A stretch of 38,129 bases of DNA. Source: Planctomycetota bacterium. GTDB taxonomy: Bacteria > Planctomycetota > B15-G4. Under the pieces are notes generated by a model. The model saw only the letters and a program-made list of their open reading frames with translations, ran no database searches and was not told where the DNA came from. Positions 16,389-24,839 of the stretch are shown here, piece by piece; position 1 is the first letter of the stretch, and each line of letters begins with the position of its first letter. A program made the translations under genes and the position numbers. The stretch spans positions 1 through 38,129 of the forward strand of contig JAJDER010000030.1 in assembly GCA_029259725.1 (NCBI GenBank). The letters run 5' to 3'.

Positions 16389-16816
16389 GCGACGGCGACC
16401 TCGAGATCCGACGCGACGTGGTCATCCCCGCCGACGAACTCGTGGTGACCACGAGCCACTCCGGCGGCCCGGGCGGCCAGAACGTCAACAAGGTCGCCAC
16501 CAAGGTGATCCTGCGCTGGAACATCCGCGAGTCCGTCGCCCTCGGTCCGACGCGCAGGGAGCGGCTGCTGACGAAGCTGGCCTCGCGCCTGACGACCGCC
16601 GGTGAGCTCGTGCTGCACGTCGACGAACATCGCAGCCAGGGACGCAACCGCGAGCTGGCCCGCGAGCGACTGGTCGAGCTGGTGCGCGAGTCGCTGGTGG
16701 TGCCGAAGGCGCGCCGCAAGACCAAGCCGACGAAGGGCAGCAAGAAGCGCCGGCTGGCGCAGAAGAAGCGTCGTGGCGACGTGAAGAAGATGCGCCGCCC
16801 GCCGTCGGACTCCTGA
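16385..16816 (+). CDS. arfB: Peptidyl-tRNA hydrolase ArfB (YaeJ), ribosome rescue
   Basis: 143 residues, normal for ArfB. ATG 16385 overlaps the upstream stop. The catalytic loop SGGPGGQNVNKV (GGQ at 29-31) is intact, and the C-terminal tail from about residue 107 is strongly basic (KARRKTKPTKGSKKRRLAQK), as needed to enter the empty mRNA channel. It lacks the codon-recognition domains of RF1/RF2. Known role: hydrolysis of peptidyl-tRNA on ribosomes stalled at the 3' end of non-stop mRNAs. Its place behind three envelope genes is probably only transcriptional convenience. Confidence 0.93.
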   Translation: MSDGDLEIRRDVVIPADELVVTTSHSGGPGGQNVNKVATKVILRWNIRESVALGPTRRERLLTKLASRLTTAGELVLHVDEHRSQGRNRELARERLVELVRESLVVPKARRKTKPTKGSKKRRLAQKKRRGDVKKMRRPPSDS

Positions 16817-16837
16817 CGCGGGCCGGTGCCTGCGACC

Positions 16838-17662
16838 TCAGGGCCTGCGCGGGCTCAGCGGGAGCGTCAACGACCAGACCAGCACGACCGATCCGGCTCC
16901 GAGCACGAACGCCAGACTCAACAACCCCAGGAGCGAGGCCGAGAGATCGAGGGCGACGCGTTCGGCGTCGGCTGCCGACCCGCCCACACCCAGGACCACG
17001 GCGTTGGCGATGAGCAGGAGCAGCAGCAGGACCGAGAAACCCGCGCGCCCCCCGCGCAGGTCCGACGCGCTCGGTGCGAGGTGCGCGCCGATGCAGACGC
17101 ACAGGTAGACGTAGACCCAGGTCTGCCAGCGACCCAGGGCCCCGTCGGCGGTGAGGGCCTCGCCCAGCGACCTCGCCGTGGCGCCCACCGCGCCCAGGAA
17201 CTCGGTGAAGCCCGCCGTCGCCGACAGGTCGGGGGTCGACAGGGCTCCGGGCAGGAGCAGGCGGGTGATCAGCCACAGCACGGCCGACCCTCCCACCAGC
17301 GGCGCGACGCCGATGAAGAAGCGCCCGATCTGCTGCCACAGGTTGCCGCGCTTCCAGGCATGTTGCACCACGCCGAGTCGCCCGGTGGTCTTGTCGGGCG
17401 CGAAGAGCTGCACCTTCTCGACGCGATGGCCGAACACGCGGCACATGAGCAGGTGGCTGAACTCGTGCACGGGCACGCCGAGCCAGGCGGTGATCAGCAC
17501 GCCCTTCCAGCCGACGCGCTCGAGCAGGCGCCCCGTGAGCAGGCGGTGCACGAGGTGCAGCAGGATCGACAGGATCGCGAGCGGGCCGAGGATCGTGAGC
17601 AGCTGGCGGCCGGTGGTGAACAGGGTGTCGCCCACCAGGCCGAGCACGTCGTCGCCGGTCAC
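16838..17662 (-). CDS. Membrane metalloprotease, M50-like
   Basis: 274 residues from a GTG at 17662 that overlaps the stop of the upstream glycosyltransferase (GTGA). Five or six hydrophobic segments. HEFSH at 66-70 within ITAWLGVPVHEFSHLLMC is an HExxH zinc site inside a membrane helix, as in M50 intramembrane proteases. The usual second motif (N-x-x-P-x-x-x-L-D-G) is not evident; ADAERVALD near the C-terminus is not a good match. It could therefore be a DUF3267/M50B-like protein of altered activity. Substrate unknown. Coupling to a GT-C gene suggests a job in envelope glycoprotein or glycolipid maturation, which is speculation. Confidence 0.7.
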   Translation of the reverse strand: MTGDDVLGLVGDTLFTTGRQLLTILGPLAILSILLHLVHRLLTGRLLERVGWKGVLITAWLGVPVHEFSHLLMCRVFGHRVEKVQLFAPDKTTGRLGVVQHAWKRGNLWQQIGRFFIGVAPLVGGSAVLWLITRLLLPGALSTPDLSATAGFTEFLGAVGATARSLGEALTADGALGRWQTWVYVYLCVCIGAHLAPSASDLRGGRAGFSVLLLLLLIANAVVLGVGGSAADAERVALDLSASLLGLLSLAFVLGAGSVVLVWSLTLPLSPRRP

Positions 17663-19443
17663 CTGGGCGGGTCCGGGTCCACCGCAAAGACCGTCGGGGT
17701 CACCGAGCGGTCTCCGGCCTCGACCGTGCGCAGCTTCAACACGGGTGTCCAGCGCGCGGAAGCCTGTTCGAGCACGGCGTACGCCTCGGCCAGCTCGCCG
17801 GTGTAGTAGACGTGGGTCGCGTCGCCTTCATGGACCTCCGGTGGGTCCAGCGCGTAGACGAAGGGCACGCAGCGCCGGCCCGCCATGATCGCCATCATCT
17901 TGGGCACGTCGGTCATGATCACGGCGTCCTCGGGCGTGTTCTCGGCCAGGAAGACGGCGATGTCCTCGAGCGGCCAGGGCACGTCGAGGGTCTGCAGCAG
18001 CCCGTCGCGAGGATGGTCGGCGCGGTGGGCGACGTGGTCGCGGACCTGCCGCGGCCACTCCACGAGACGGCGGTGCGCCAGGGGCACGGCGAAGAGCAGC
18101 GGGAGCAGCCAGACCAGGCCGGGGCGGAGGTCGGGCAGGCCCCGGCGCCGGGACAGCACGACCGCGAGCAGGGCGAGGCCTGCGGTCAGGACGGCGAGCA
18201 GGCCCGCGTAGGCGGTCGACCAACGATCGAGCAGGGTGGGGAAGCGGCTGGTCTGCAGGCCGAGGAACACCAAGGCGGCGGCGCCGGCCGCCAGCAGCCC
18301 GAGCCGACCGGCGCCGGATGCGGCGAGGCGCTGGGCCGCGCGCCAGGCGGTCACCAGGCCTTCGCCGGCCATCAGGATCAGGAGCGGGAGCAGCGGTGCG
18401 TAGAATCGCTCCTGCTGGTTGAAGGGCCAGAGGGCGTAGAGCGCCAGGGTCGCGGTGACGTAGGCCGTGACGGCGCGGCGAGCCGGCGACGCCCGGGAGC
18501 CGAAGGCCATGCGCCCGGCGCCGAGCAGCACCAGCCCGAGCAGCGCCAGGCCGGGAGGCAGCTTCTCGGAGGCGCGATCGACGTTGGTGAGCAGGGTGCC
18601 CATCGCCCTCGCCATGACCTGGGCATTGCCGCCGATGCGATGGACCATCGCGCCGGCGTCGAGGGGCGGATTGTCGAGCCGGACGACCTTGGTCAGGTCG
18701 CGGGGTTCGGCCGAGTTGAACTCGCGACCGTAGTCGGGGGCGTCGGGCACGGTGGCCATGACGTGGGCGGCGCGCCACTGCCAGGCACCGACGGCGGCAA
18801 GACCCAGGATCACGATCAGCAGCGCGCGGGCACGGATCGACCGGACGCCGGCCGGTCCGGGGCCGCTCGGGCCGAGGAGCAGGGCCAGCCCGGGCACGGC
18901 CAGGAGCGAGACTCCCGCGAGCCGGACCGCAATGGCAGCGATCACGAGCAGCCCAGCTCCACACGTCCAGGACAACCGAGCCCCCGGTCGCAGGGCCTCC
19001 AGCATCGCGACCAGCGCCGCCAGCGTGGTCAGCAGGAAGAGCGGCTCGCTGCGCAGGTAGTGGACGGAGAGATCGAAGAAGGTCTGCGAAAGGCCCACGG
19101 TCGCCGCCACCGCCAGGGCCACGCCCGGCGGGTAGCCGAGTCGCCGGGCCAGCTGCCCGCTCAGGACCACCCCCAGCAGCAGGGCACAGACGAGGGCCGC
19201 GTGGAAGGTGGCGAACGCCGTCGGGGCCTTGGCCCAGCTCAGCAGGCCCACCACGACCGGCCAGCCTGGGGGATACTTGGCGTGGGGTACGTCGTCCAAG
19301 GCGTAGCGACCGTCCTCCGCCAGCGACCACCCGAGGCGTACGTAGGCGGCCGCGTCCGGGTCGATCGCCCAGACCGGACGGATCGCCGAGAACAGGATCG
19401 CCCCGAGGATCAGCAGCAACAGGAGCCAGGATGGCCTCGACAT
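17659..19443 (-). CDS. GT-C (PMT/ArnT-like) glycosyltransferase
   Basis: 594 residues, ATG 19443. The N-terminal helix is followed by the loop IDPDAAAYVRLGWSLAEDG (Asp28, Asp30) and AKYPPGWPVVVGL, the standard GT39/ArnT catalytic loop and Y-P-P-x-x-P motif. About twelve hydrophobic segments run to residue 450. A soluble C-terminal domain follows with LEDIAVFLAENTPEDAVIMT, then HVYYTGELAEAYAVLEQA, typical of the periplasmic domain in this fold. Known chemistry: sugar transfer from a polyprenyl-phosphate carrier to a lipid or protein in the periplasm. Acceptor unknown. It has a complete architecture, unlike the split-looking pair at 14272-16388. Confidence 0.8.
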   Translation of the reverse strand: MSRPSWLLLLLILGAILFSAIRPVWAIDPDAAAYVRLGWSLAEDGRYALDDVPHAKYPPGWPVVVGLLSWAKAPTAFATFHAALVCALLLGVVLSGQLARRLGYPPGVALAVAATVGLSQTFFDLSVHYLRSEPLFLLTTLAALVAMLEALRPGARLSWTCGAGLLVIAAIAVRLAGVSLLAVPGLALLLGPSGPGPAGVRSIRARALLIVILGLAAVGAWQWRAAHVMATVPDAPDYGREFNSAEPRDLTKVVRLDNPPLDAGAMVHRIGGNAQVMARAMGTLLTNVDRASEKLPPGLALLGLVLLGAGRMAFGSRASPARRAVTAYVTATLALYALWPFNQQERFYAPLLPLLILMAGEGLVTAWRAAQRLAASGAGRLGLLAAGAAALVFLGLQTSRFPTLLDRWSTAYAGLLAVLTAGLALLAVVLSRRRGLPDLRPGLVWLLPLLFAVPLAHRRLVEWPRQVRDHVAHRADHPRDGLLQTLDVPWPLEDIAVFLAENTPEDAVIMTDVPKMMAIMAGRRCVPFVYALDPPEVHEGDATHVYYTGELAEAYAVLEQASARWTPVLKLRTVEAGDRSVTPTVFAVDPDPPR

Positions 19444-19623
19444 GGCCCGAAACTGCCATCTGCAGCCCGAGTGGCCAATCCCACGCCGCGATTTCCGGCA
19501 CCGTGGCTCTCGGGGATGTCATTTGTGTGACCGGGCTGCGGTCCAGCTCTAGACGCCGGAGCGTGGAGACGTCCGGACCCGCTCCTGGGGGAACGGGTAC
19601 CCCGGAATCGGACGATCCGGCGA

Positions 19624-20442
19624 GTGGGCGACCGAAACGTGCAACCTGAACCGAGCCATCACAAGGCGGAGCAGGGCCAGGCGGCCCCGGTCTCCCGCCA
19701 GGCAGCCGGGCGACAGACGGTGGTGGTGGAAGAGGTGGCAGCGGGAGTGGCCAGGGAAGCCCGCCGCATCGCCCGGGAGACCGGCCACGAGTTGCTCGCC
19801 GAGGTCGCCGCCGGCCCGATCGTCGAGCTCCAGCGGCTCAACAACGCCCTCATGGACACCTATCGGGTCCACCAGGACGTCGATGCGTTCTCGCTCCTGT
19901 TCGAGCTGAACACGCGGTCCTTCAGCATGATCGGCGCGCGGATCATGCGGATGACAGGCTGCCGGGCCGACATCGGCGACATCATCCAGGAGGCCTTCCT
20001 GGCCATCTACCGCTACCCGACGCGGTTCTGCCCGGACAAGCCGAACGCCTTCCGGAACTGGTCCTACTCGATCATCCGCAACACGGTGTATCGGCACGCC
20101 CAGAACCGGACGCGGGACGGCATCCCGGTGGAGATGCTCGAAGAGGTGCTGCAGGACACCAACACCACGTCCCCGCCGCAGGCCACCGAGAACGGGGAAC
20201 AGGACGAGGCCTGCAGACGCGTCTACGCCCTGTTGCTGGCCATCTACACCGACGTATATGCCCACGAGCTGAAGGCCCGCGATCGCCTCGCGCTCGAACT
20301 CGTGGAGATCCATCGGCTTGGTTATCGGGACGCGGCAGCCGTCGTCGGCGTGCGACTCGAGAACTTCAAGATGATCGTCTGCCGCGCCCGCAAGAAGATC
20401 TTCCAGTCGATGGTCCGGACCCTTGGGACCAGGCAACCATGA
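19624..20442 (+). CDS. ECF-type RNA polymerase sigma factor
   Basis: 272 residues from GTG 19624. Sigma region 2 is at about 85-160: FSLLFELNTRSFSMIGARIM, then ADIGDIIQEAFLAIYRYP and AFRNWSYSIIRNTVYRHAQN. Region 4 is about 215-268: KARDRLALELVEIHRLGY then AAAVVGVRLENFKMIVCRARKKI. Compared with ordinary ECF factors (about 190 residues) there are roughly 75 extra N-terminal residues; the ATG at 19852 would give a standard length but has no ribosome site, so the start is uncertain. Region 4 shows an unusual N-F-K-M in place of the common G-T-V/S-K-S turn. Directly followed, with 4-nt overlap, by a zinc anti-sigma gene, the normal control arrangement. Confidence 0.85.
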   Translation: MGDRNVQPEPSHHKAEQGQAAPVSRQAAGRQTVVVEEVAAGVAREARRIARETGHELLAEVAAGPIVELQRLNNALMDTYRVHQDVDAFSLLFELNTRSFSMIGARIMRMTGCRADIGDIIQEAFLAIYRYPTRFCPDKPNAFRNWSYSIIRNTVYRHAQNRTRDGIPVEMLEEVLQDTNTTSPPQATENGEQDEACRRVYALLLAIYTDVYAHELKARDRLALELVEIHRLGYRDAAAVVGVRLENFKMIVCRARKKIFQSMVRTLGTRQP

Positions 20443-21500
20443 AGCTGACCGACAACGCCTGCATCACGTTCGAACAGGACATCCACGCCTTCGTCGACCA
20501 CGAGCTCGACGAGGGAGGGATGGTCCGGCTCACCCACCACCTCGACGATTGTGGCGGCTGCCGGGACTACCTGGACGACATGCGCGAGCTGACCGACCTG
20601 CATGCACCGGCCACGGCCGAGATGGACGAGGCGGTCGCGGACCTGGTCGACAAGCACGTCCTGTTCGGCAACATCACGCGCACGCTGCTCGACGAGCGGC
20701 AGGCCGAGCTCTCGCGGCTGTTCTACGAGCTGGGCAAGGCCTACGTGCTCGAGGCCGGCAAGGCCATCTCGCGCGCCGACGGCGCCACGCGCCATCCGGT
20801 CCAGACCATCGCGCCGCCGATGAACATCCGCAGCGCGGCCGATCGCGCCCGCCGCATCGAGCGCGAGTGCCAGAAGCTCGAGACCCACGCGCCGAGCCGC
20901 GCCGCCGTGAAGGGTGGCTCGCTGTTCGGGCGTGCGGCAGGCCTGTTCGAGTCCCGCGCGGGCGCGGGCGCTGGTGCCCTGGCGAACGGCCGGCGCTACC
21001 TGGAACGCGCGCTGACCCTCGGCCCGGACAGCTGGGACGCCCGGTTGTACCTGGGACACCTGCACATGCTGGACGGTCGCTACGATCGCGCGCGGGTCGA
21101 GTTCCGTCGCGTCCTGGATCGGGCTCCCGACCTCTCACGGCGGATGATGGCCATGCAATGGCTGGGTTCGGTGTACGCCGAGCTGGGCTTGCGCCAGGGC
21201 AGCCGTGCCCACTACCTGCGCTCCATCGAGTGTTACGAGGAAGTCATCGCAAGCGGCATCGAGAAGAGCGAGCCGCGGGCCTTCATGACCTACCTCCACC
21301 TCGCCGTGGTGTGCGCGAAGGCCGGTCTCGTCGGCCGCGCGATCAAGCACTTCGGGCAACTCGTCCAGCGCTTCCCCCGCAAGATCGAACACAGTCGCGG
21401 TCTGCTCGACAAGATGGCCGACTTCAGCCATCTCCTCGACGAGCGGAGCCAACTCCGCGAGGACCTCGAAGATGCCGTCCCCGCCTTGTTTGCCGCGTAA
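20439..21500 (+). CDS. Zinc-type anti-sigma factor with TPR domain, apparently soluble
   Basis: 353 residues; ATG overlaps the sigma stop. The N-terminus carries the ZAS motif: IHAFVDHELDEGGMVRLTHH then LDDCGGC (His34, Cys38, Cys41, the H-x3-C-x2-C zinc ligands). Instead of the membrane helix found in most ZAS anti-sigma factors, residues about 170-340 are helical repeats: ANGRRYLERALTLGPDSWDA, LGHLHMLDGRYDRARVEF, AMQWLGSVYAELG, AVVCAKAGLVGRAIKHFGQ. These are TPRs. By family it should hold the ECF factor inactive and release it when zinc ligation or TPR partner binding changes. A cytoplasmic TPR input would mean a protein partner is sensed rather than an envelope signal. Partner unknown. Confidence 0.83.
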   Translation: MKLTDNACITFEQDIHAFVDHELDEGGMVRLTHHLDDCGGCRDYLDDMRELTDLHAPATAEMDEAVADLVDKHVLFGNITRTLLDERQAELSRLFYELGKAYVLEAGKAISRADGATRHPVQTIAPPMNIRSAADRARRIERECQKLETHAPSRAAVKGGSLFGRAAGLFESRAGAGAGALANGRRYLERALTLGPDSWDARLYLGHLHMLDGRYDRARVEFRRVLDRAPDLSRRMMAMQWLGSVYAELGLRQGSRAHYLRSIECYEEVIASGIEKSEPRAFMTYLHLAVVCAKAGLVGRAIKHFGQLVQRFPRKIEHSRGLLDKMADFSHLLDERSQLREDLEDAVPALFAA

Positions 21501-21513
21501 GCGGAGCAGAATC

Positions 21514-22251
21514 ATGAAGACCCCAAGAATCCTCCTCCCGCGAGCCGCCAGCACGGCTCTGCTCGTGGCCCTGTTCCTCGCCTGCCCCTCGACCCCACTC
21601 TCGGCCGCGGGTGACGAGGGCGGCTGGTTGCCTGGTCAGGCCGGCGGCGTGACCGAGGGCGGCGAGGACGAGACCCAATCGCTGCTCGGCACCCAGGTCG
21701 TGGAGATCGCTTCGCCCGAGGGTCTGGTCGAAGCCGAGATCCTGGACGGGGCGACGCTGGATGTCCGTTCGTCGACCGACGGCTCCATGACGCTCGCGCC
21801 CGAGGCGACCGGCGGATCCGACGCGCCGATCACCGCGGCATCCTACGAACCGATCACCTACAGCCAGGGTCTCTACGGCGGCACGCTGCAGCTCCAGGGC
21901 AAGATGCTGTTGAAGCTCGATTCCGAGCTGGAGATGACCCTGGGCGCGGCGGTCTTCGCGACCCAGCGTCAGACGATCCTGATGCTGCACGAGGTTGGCC
22001 CGAGCGAGGAGATGCCGGCGCTGGCCGACGTGCTCGCCGGTCAGATCGCCCCGCTGGCCTTCGCGGTCACCGGCGACATGGCCGACCTCGACATCGCCAA
22101 GTTCCACGCGCTGGTGACCAAGCACGCCGCGAACCTGCCCGACGTCGTGGCCACCTGGGCCTTCGTGTCGGTCGATGCGCTCGGCGAGGTTGCTGTCTCC
22201 GGTGTGCGAGTGTCCACCGACGGGGAGACGCTGGAGGTCCTCGCGGACTGA
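21514..22251 (+). CDS. Exported protein in the sigma/anti-sigma operon, function unknown
   Basis: 245 residues. ATG 21514 follows GGAG by 7 nt and gives the signal peptide MKTPRILLPRAASTALLVAL ending LSAAG. The mature part is acidic, with EGLVEAEILDGATLDVRSST, QGLYGGTLQLQGKMLLKLDS and a C-terminal DALGEVAVSGVRVSTDG. No family recognised and no catalytic motif visible. Only 13 nt separate it from the anti-sigma gene, so it belongs to the same transcript and is either a regulon product or part of the signalling cassette. Confidence 0.75.
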   Translation: MKTPRILLPRAASTALLVALFLACPSTPLSAAGDEGGWLPGQAGGVTEGGEDETQSLLGTQVVEIASPEGLVEAEILDGATLDVRSSTDGSMTLAPEATGGSDAPITAASYEPITYSQGLYGGTLQLQGKMLLKLDSELEMTLGAAVFATQRQTILMLHEVGPSEEMPALADVLAGQIAPLAFAVTGDMADLDIAKFHALVTKHAANLPDVVATWAFVSVDALGEVAVSGVRVSTDGETLEVLAD

Positions 22252-22280
22252 GGCCGGAACGGCTTTGCGACAGACCCGTG

Positions 22281-22315
22281 CGACGGGCCGCGCCGGAGGA
22301 CGGTGCGGCCCGTCG
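22281..22315. terminator. Hairpin behind the sigma cassette
   Basis: CGACGGGCCGC (22281-22291) and GCGGCCCGTCG (22305-22315) form an 11-bp perfect stem with a 13-nt loop, 30 nt after the stop of the exported protein. No T-run follows, so it would be a GC-only terminator or an mRNA-protecting 3' hairpin. Confidence 0.5.
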
Positions 22316-22398
22316 GCGTTCCGGGCCAAGCCGGCGGGGGTCGGCGGGTGTCGGCGCGCTGCGTGTCGGTGCGCTGCGCGGCGGTGCGCTAGGAGGCG

Positions 22399-22440
22399 GT
22401 GCGGCGCGGGGGGTGCGGCGCGGGCGGTGCGGCGCGGGCG
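22399..22440. repeat. 14-bp tandem repeat, three copies
   Basis: GTGCGGCGCGGGGG, then GTGCGGCGCGGGCG twice, then a partial GTGCG. The copies lie in the 233-nt gap before the helicase gene. The first copy differs at one base. Likely slippage-prone, and possibly variable between strains. Confidence 0.8.
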
Positions 22441-22484
22441 GTGCGAGCGTCGGGACCGACCGATCGCCTATGATGCCGAGCCCC

Positions 22485-24755
22485 ATGCTCGACGCCGCTG
22501 CCCTCCTCGCCAACCTGAACGACCCGCAGCGGGAGGCGGTGGAGCACGAGCACGGCCCGCTGCTGATCGTGGCCGGCGCCGGCAGCGGCAAGACCCGCGT
22601 GATCACGCGCCGTGTCGGCTACCTCATCGCCCAGGGCTGCCGGCCCGAGTCGATCCTGGCGATCACCTTCACCAACAAGGCTGCAGGCGAGATGCGCGAG
22701 CGGGTGGCCGAGCTGGTCGGCGACGGCCGGGTCTGGATGAGCACCTTCCACGCCTTTGGCGCGCGGGTGCTGCGGGCGCACGGTGGCCCGGTGGGCCTGC
22801 GGCCGGGTTTCACGATCTACGACCGCGATGACCAGATCTCCCTGGTCAAGGACATCTGCGGAGAGCTGGGCATCGACACGCAGCAGATGCGGCCACGAGT
22901 GCTCCAGGGTTCCGTCTCGCGGCTGAAGAACGAGGGCGTGCCCCCCGACGAAGCCGAAGCCTCGGCGGGCAGCTACTTCGACCGCAACGTCGCGCGCGTC
23001 TACGCCCGCTACGAGGAGGCGTTGCGCGAGGCCAACGCGGCGGACTTCGACGACCTCCTGTTGCGCACGGCGAAGCTGTTCTCCGAGAACCCGAAGATCC
23101 TGTCGCGCTACCAGGAGCGCTTCCAGCACGTGCTCGTGGACGAGTACCAGGACACCAACCGGATCCAGGACCGGCTGGCCCGGGACATGGCCGCGCGCTG
23201 CGGCAACCTGTGCGTGACCGGCGATCCCGACCAGTCGATCTACGCCTGGCGCGGCGCGCAGATCCGCAACATCCTCGAGTTCCAGGACGACTTCCCGGGT
23301 GCCAAGGTGGTGCGGCTCGAGCAGAACTACCGCTCCACGGGCCACATCCTCGCCGCGGCCTCGGGTGTCGTGCGGCACAACCAGAGCCGCCTGATGGGCG
23401 ATCTCTGGAGCGAGTTGGGCGACGGTGAGAAGGTCGCGCTCACGGCCGCCGACGACGAGGAAGCCGAGTCCGACGCGGTCGTGCGCAAGGTGCGCGAGTT
23501 GCGCGACGCCGGGCAGCCGCTGGCCGAGATGGCGGTCTTCTATCGCACCAACGCGCTCTCGCGTGGGTTGGAGCGGGCGCTGCGCCTGCACAACGTGCCC
23601 TACGAACTCGTCGGCGGCGTGGAGTTCTATCAGCGCAAGGAGGTCAAGGACCTGCTCGCGTACCTGCGCGTCCTGGTGAACCCGGATGACGCCGTGGCCT
23701 TCCTGCGCGTGGTCAACACCCCGGCGCGCGGCATCGGCAAGACGAGCATGGAACGGCTGCGGGCCTGGGGCGTGCCGCAGGGTCTGTCGCCCTTCGTCGC
23801 CGCCCGCCGCGCCGACGAGGCACCCGGCCTGACCGCGCGCGCGCGCAAGGCCCTGACGTCGTTCACGAAGCTGCTCGACGAGCTCTCGGCCACGCTTCAG
23901 GGCACGGTCGAGAGCACGCTCCAGGCCGTGCTCGAACGCACCGACTACATGGCCTACCTGAGGGACTTCGGCGGCCAGGAAGGCACCGACCGCATCGACA
24001 ACGTGAAGGAGCTCCAGTCGGCGCTCGCGACCTACGCGGTCCACGCGGCGGAGCCGTCCCTGGCGGCGTTCCTCGAGGAGACCGCCCTGTTGTCCGACGT
24101 CGACAGTTACAGCGGCGCGGGCGACCGGCTGGTGCTCATGACCCTGCACGCGGCCAAGGGGCTGGAGTTTCCGACCGTGTTCATGGTGGGCATGGAGGAG
24201 GGCCTGCTCCCGCACCAGCGCAGCCTGGACGACCCGGCCAGCATCGAGGAGGAGCGGCGCCTCTGCTACGTCGGCATGACCCGCGCGCAGCGCCGGCTGT
24301 TCCTGAGCTACGCCGGGCGGCGCCCCGTCTCCGGCACCTGGATGCCCAGCGAGCCCTCGCGCTTCCTCGACGAGGTTCCCGCCGAGAACGTCGTGGAGCG
24401 CGACCTGCGCTCGGCCACCGGCGGTCCCGGCGGTGGCTGGGGAGGTCGCGGCGGAGGCGGCGGCTGGAGCGACCGACGCGGCGGCTCGGGCCGCGGGCCC
24501 CCGGAGTTCGGCCGCGATCCGGGCGCCGGCGAGGCCGAGACGGTCTACGTCCCGGACCCCGACGACTACCTCGACATCCCCGACGCCGAGGCGCTCCCAC
24601 GTCCCAACCAGGCCGTCCGCCACCCGCACTTCGGCCAGGGCGTGGTCCTGGCCGTCTCCGGCACGGGTCCCAAGGCCCGGATCACCGTCAACTTCCAGAT
24701 GTTCGGCGAGAAGCAACTGATCGCCGAGTACGCCCGGCTCGAACCCGTCTTCTGA
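22485..24755 (+). CDS. uvrD: ATP-dependent DNA helicase UvrD/PcrA
   Basis: 756 residues. ATG 22485 is preferred over those at 22470 and 22473 because MLDAAALLANLNDPQREAV aligns with known PcrA starts. SF1A motifs in order: Walker A GAGSGKT; motif Ia AITFTNKAAGEM; Walker B LVDEYQDTN; motif III GDPDQSIYAWRGA; motif IV VVRLEQNYRST; motif V LMTLHAAKGLEFP; motif VI YVGMTRAQRRLFLSY. A glycine-rich linker (about 645-670) leads to the C-terminal domain RHPHFGQGVVLAVSGTG, the Tudor-like part that binds RNA polymerase in PcrA. Acts as a 3'-5' helicase in nucleotide excision repair, mismatch repair and removal of stalled polymerase or RecA. Stand-alone transcription possible; weak TATGAT at 22469. Confidence 0.95.
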   Translation: MLDAAALLANLNDPQREAVEHEHGPLLIVAGAGSGKTRVITRRVGYLIAQGCRPESILAITFTNKAAGEMRERVAELVGDGRVWMSTFHAFGARVLRAHGGPVGLRPGFTIYDRDDQISLVKDICGELGIDTQQMRPRVLQGSVSRLKNEGVPPDEAEASAGSYFDRNVARVYARYEEALREANAADFDDLLLRTAKLFSENPKILSRYQERFQHVLVDEYQDTNRIQDRLARDMAARCGNLCVTGDPDQSIYAWRGAQIRNILEFQDDFPGAKVVRLEQNYRSTGHILAAASGVVRHNQSRLMGDLWSELGDGEKVALTAADDEEAESDAVVRKVRELRDAGQPLAEMAVFYRTNALSRGLERALRLHNVPYELVGGVEFYQRKEVKDLLAYLRVLVNPDDAVAFLRVVNTPARGIGKTSMERLRAWGVPQGLSPFVAARRADEAPGLTARARKALTSFTKLLDELSATLQGTVESTLQAVLERTDYMAYLRDFGGQEGTDRIDNVKELQSALATYAVHAAEPSLAAFLEETALLSDVDSYSGAGDRLVLMTLHAAKGLEFPTVFMVGMEEGLLPHQRSLDDPASIEEERRLCYVGMTRAQRRLFLSYAGRRPVSGTWMPSEPSRFLDEVPAENVVERDLRSATGGPGGGWGGRGGGGGWSDRRGGSGRGPPEFGRDPGAGEAETVYVPDPDDYLDIPDAEALPRPNQAVRHPHFGQGVVLAVSGTGPKARITVNFQMFGEKQLIAEYARLEPVF

Positions 24756-24798
24756 CGATCCCGGCCCACGGCCCCGTGGCCGTCGCCGCCGTCATCGA

Positions 24799-24804
24799 TA
24801 GAAT
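24799..24804 (+). promoter_or_regulatory. Candidate -10 box before the FHA-like gene
   Basis: TAGAAT matches the -10 consensus at five of six positions and is an AT-rich spot in GC-rich surroundings. Seventeen bases upstream only a poor -35 (GTGGCC) is present. Transcription from about 24811 would favour ATG 24840 over the in-frame GTG at 24807. Confidence 0.35.
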
Positions 24805-24839
24805 CCGTGTTCGACCCGCCCCGACCGCGAGCCCCCGAC

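Noticed and set aside
17812..19530. Plus-strand open frame of 572 codons opposite the GT-C gene
   Set aside because: Gln/Glu/His/Arg-rich shadow without hydrophobic core; the minus frame has the GT39 loop and regular membrane helices.
19590..19616. ECF-type promoter (GGAAC box) before the sigma gene
   Set aside because: GGAAC is present at 19590, but the sequence 16-17 nt downstream (GACGAT) is not a recognised ECF -10; too weak to call.
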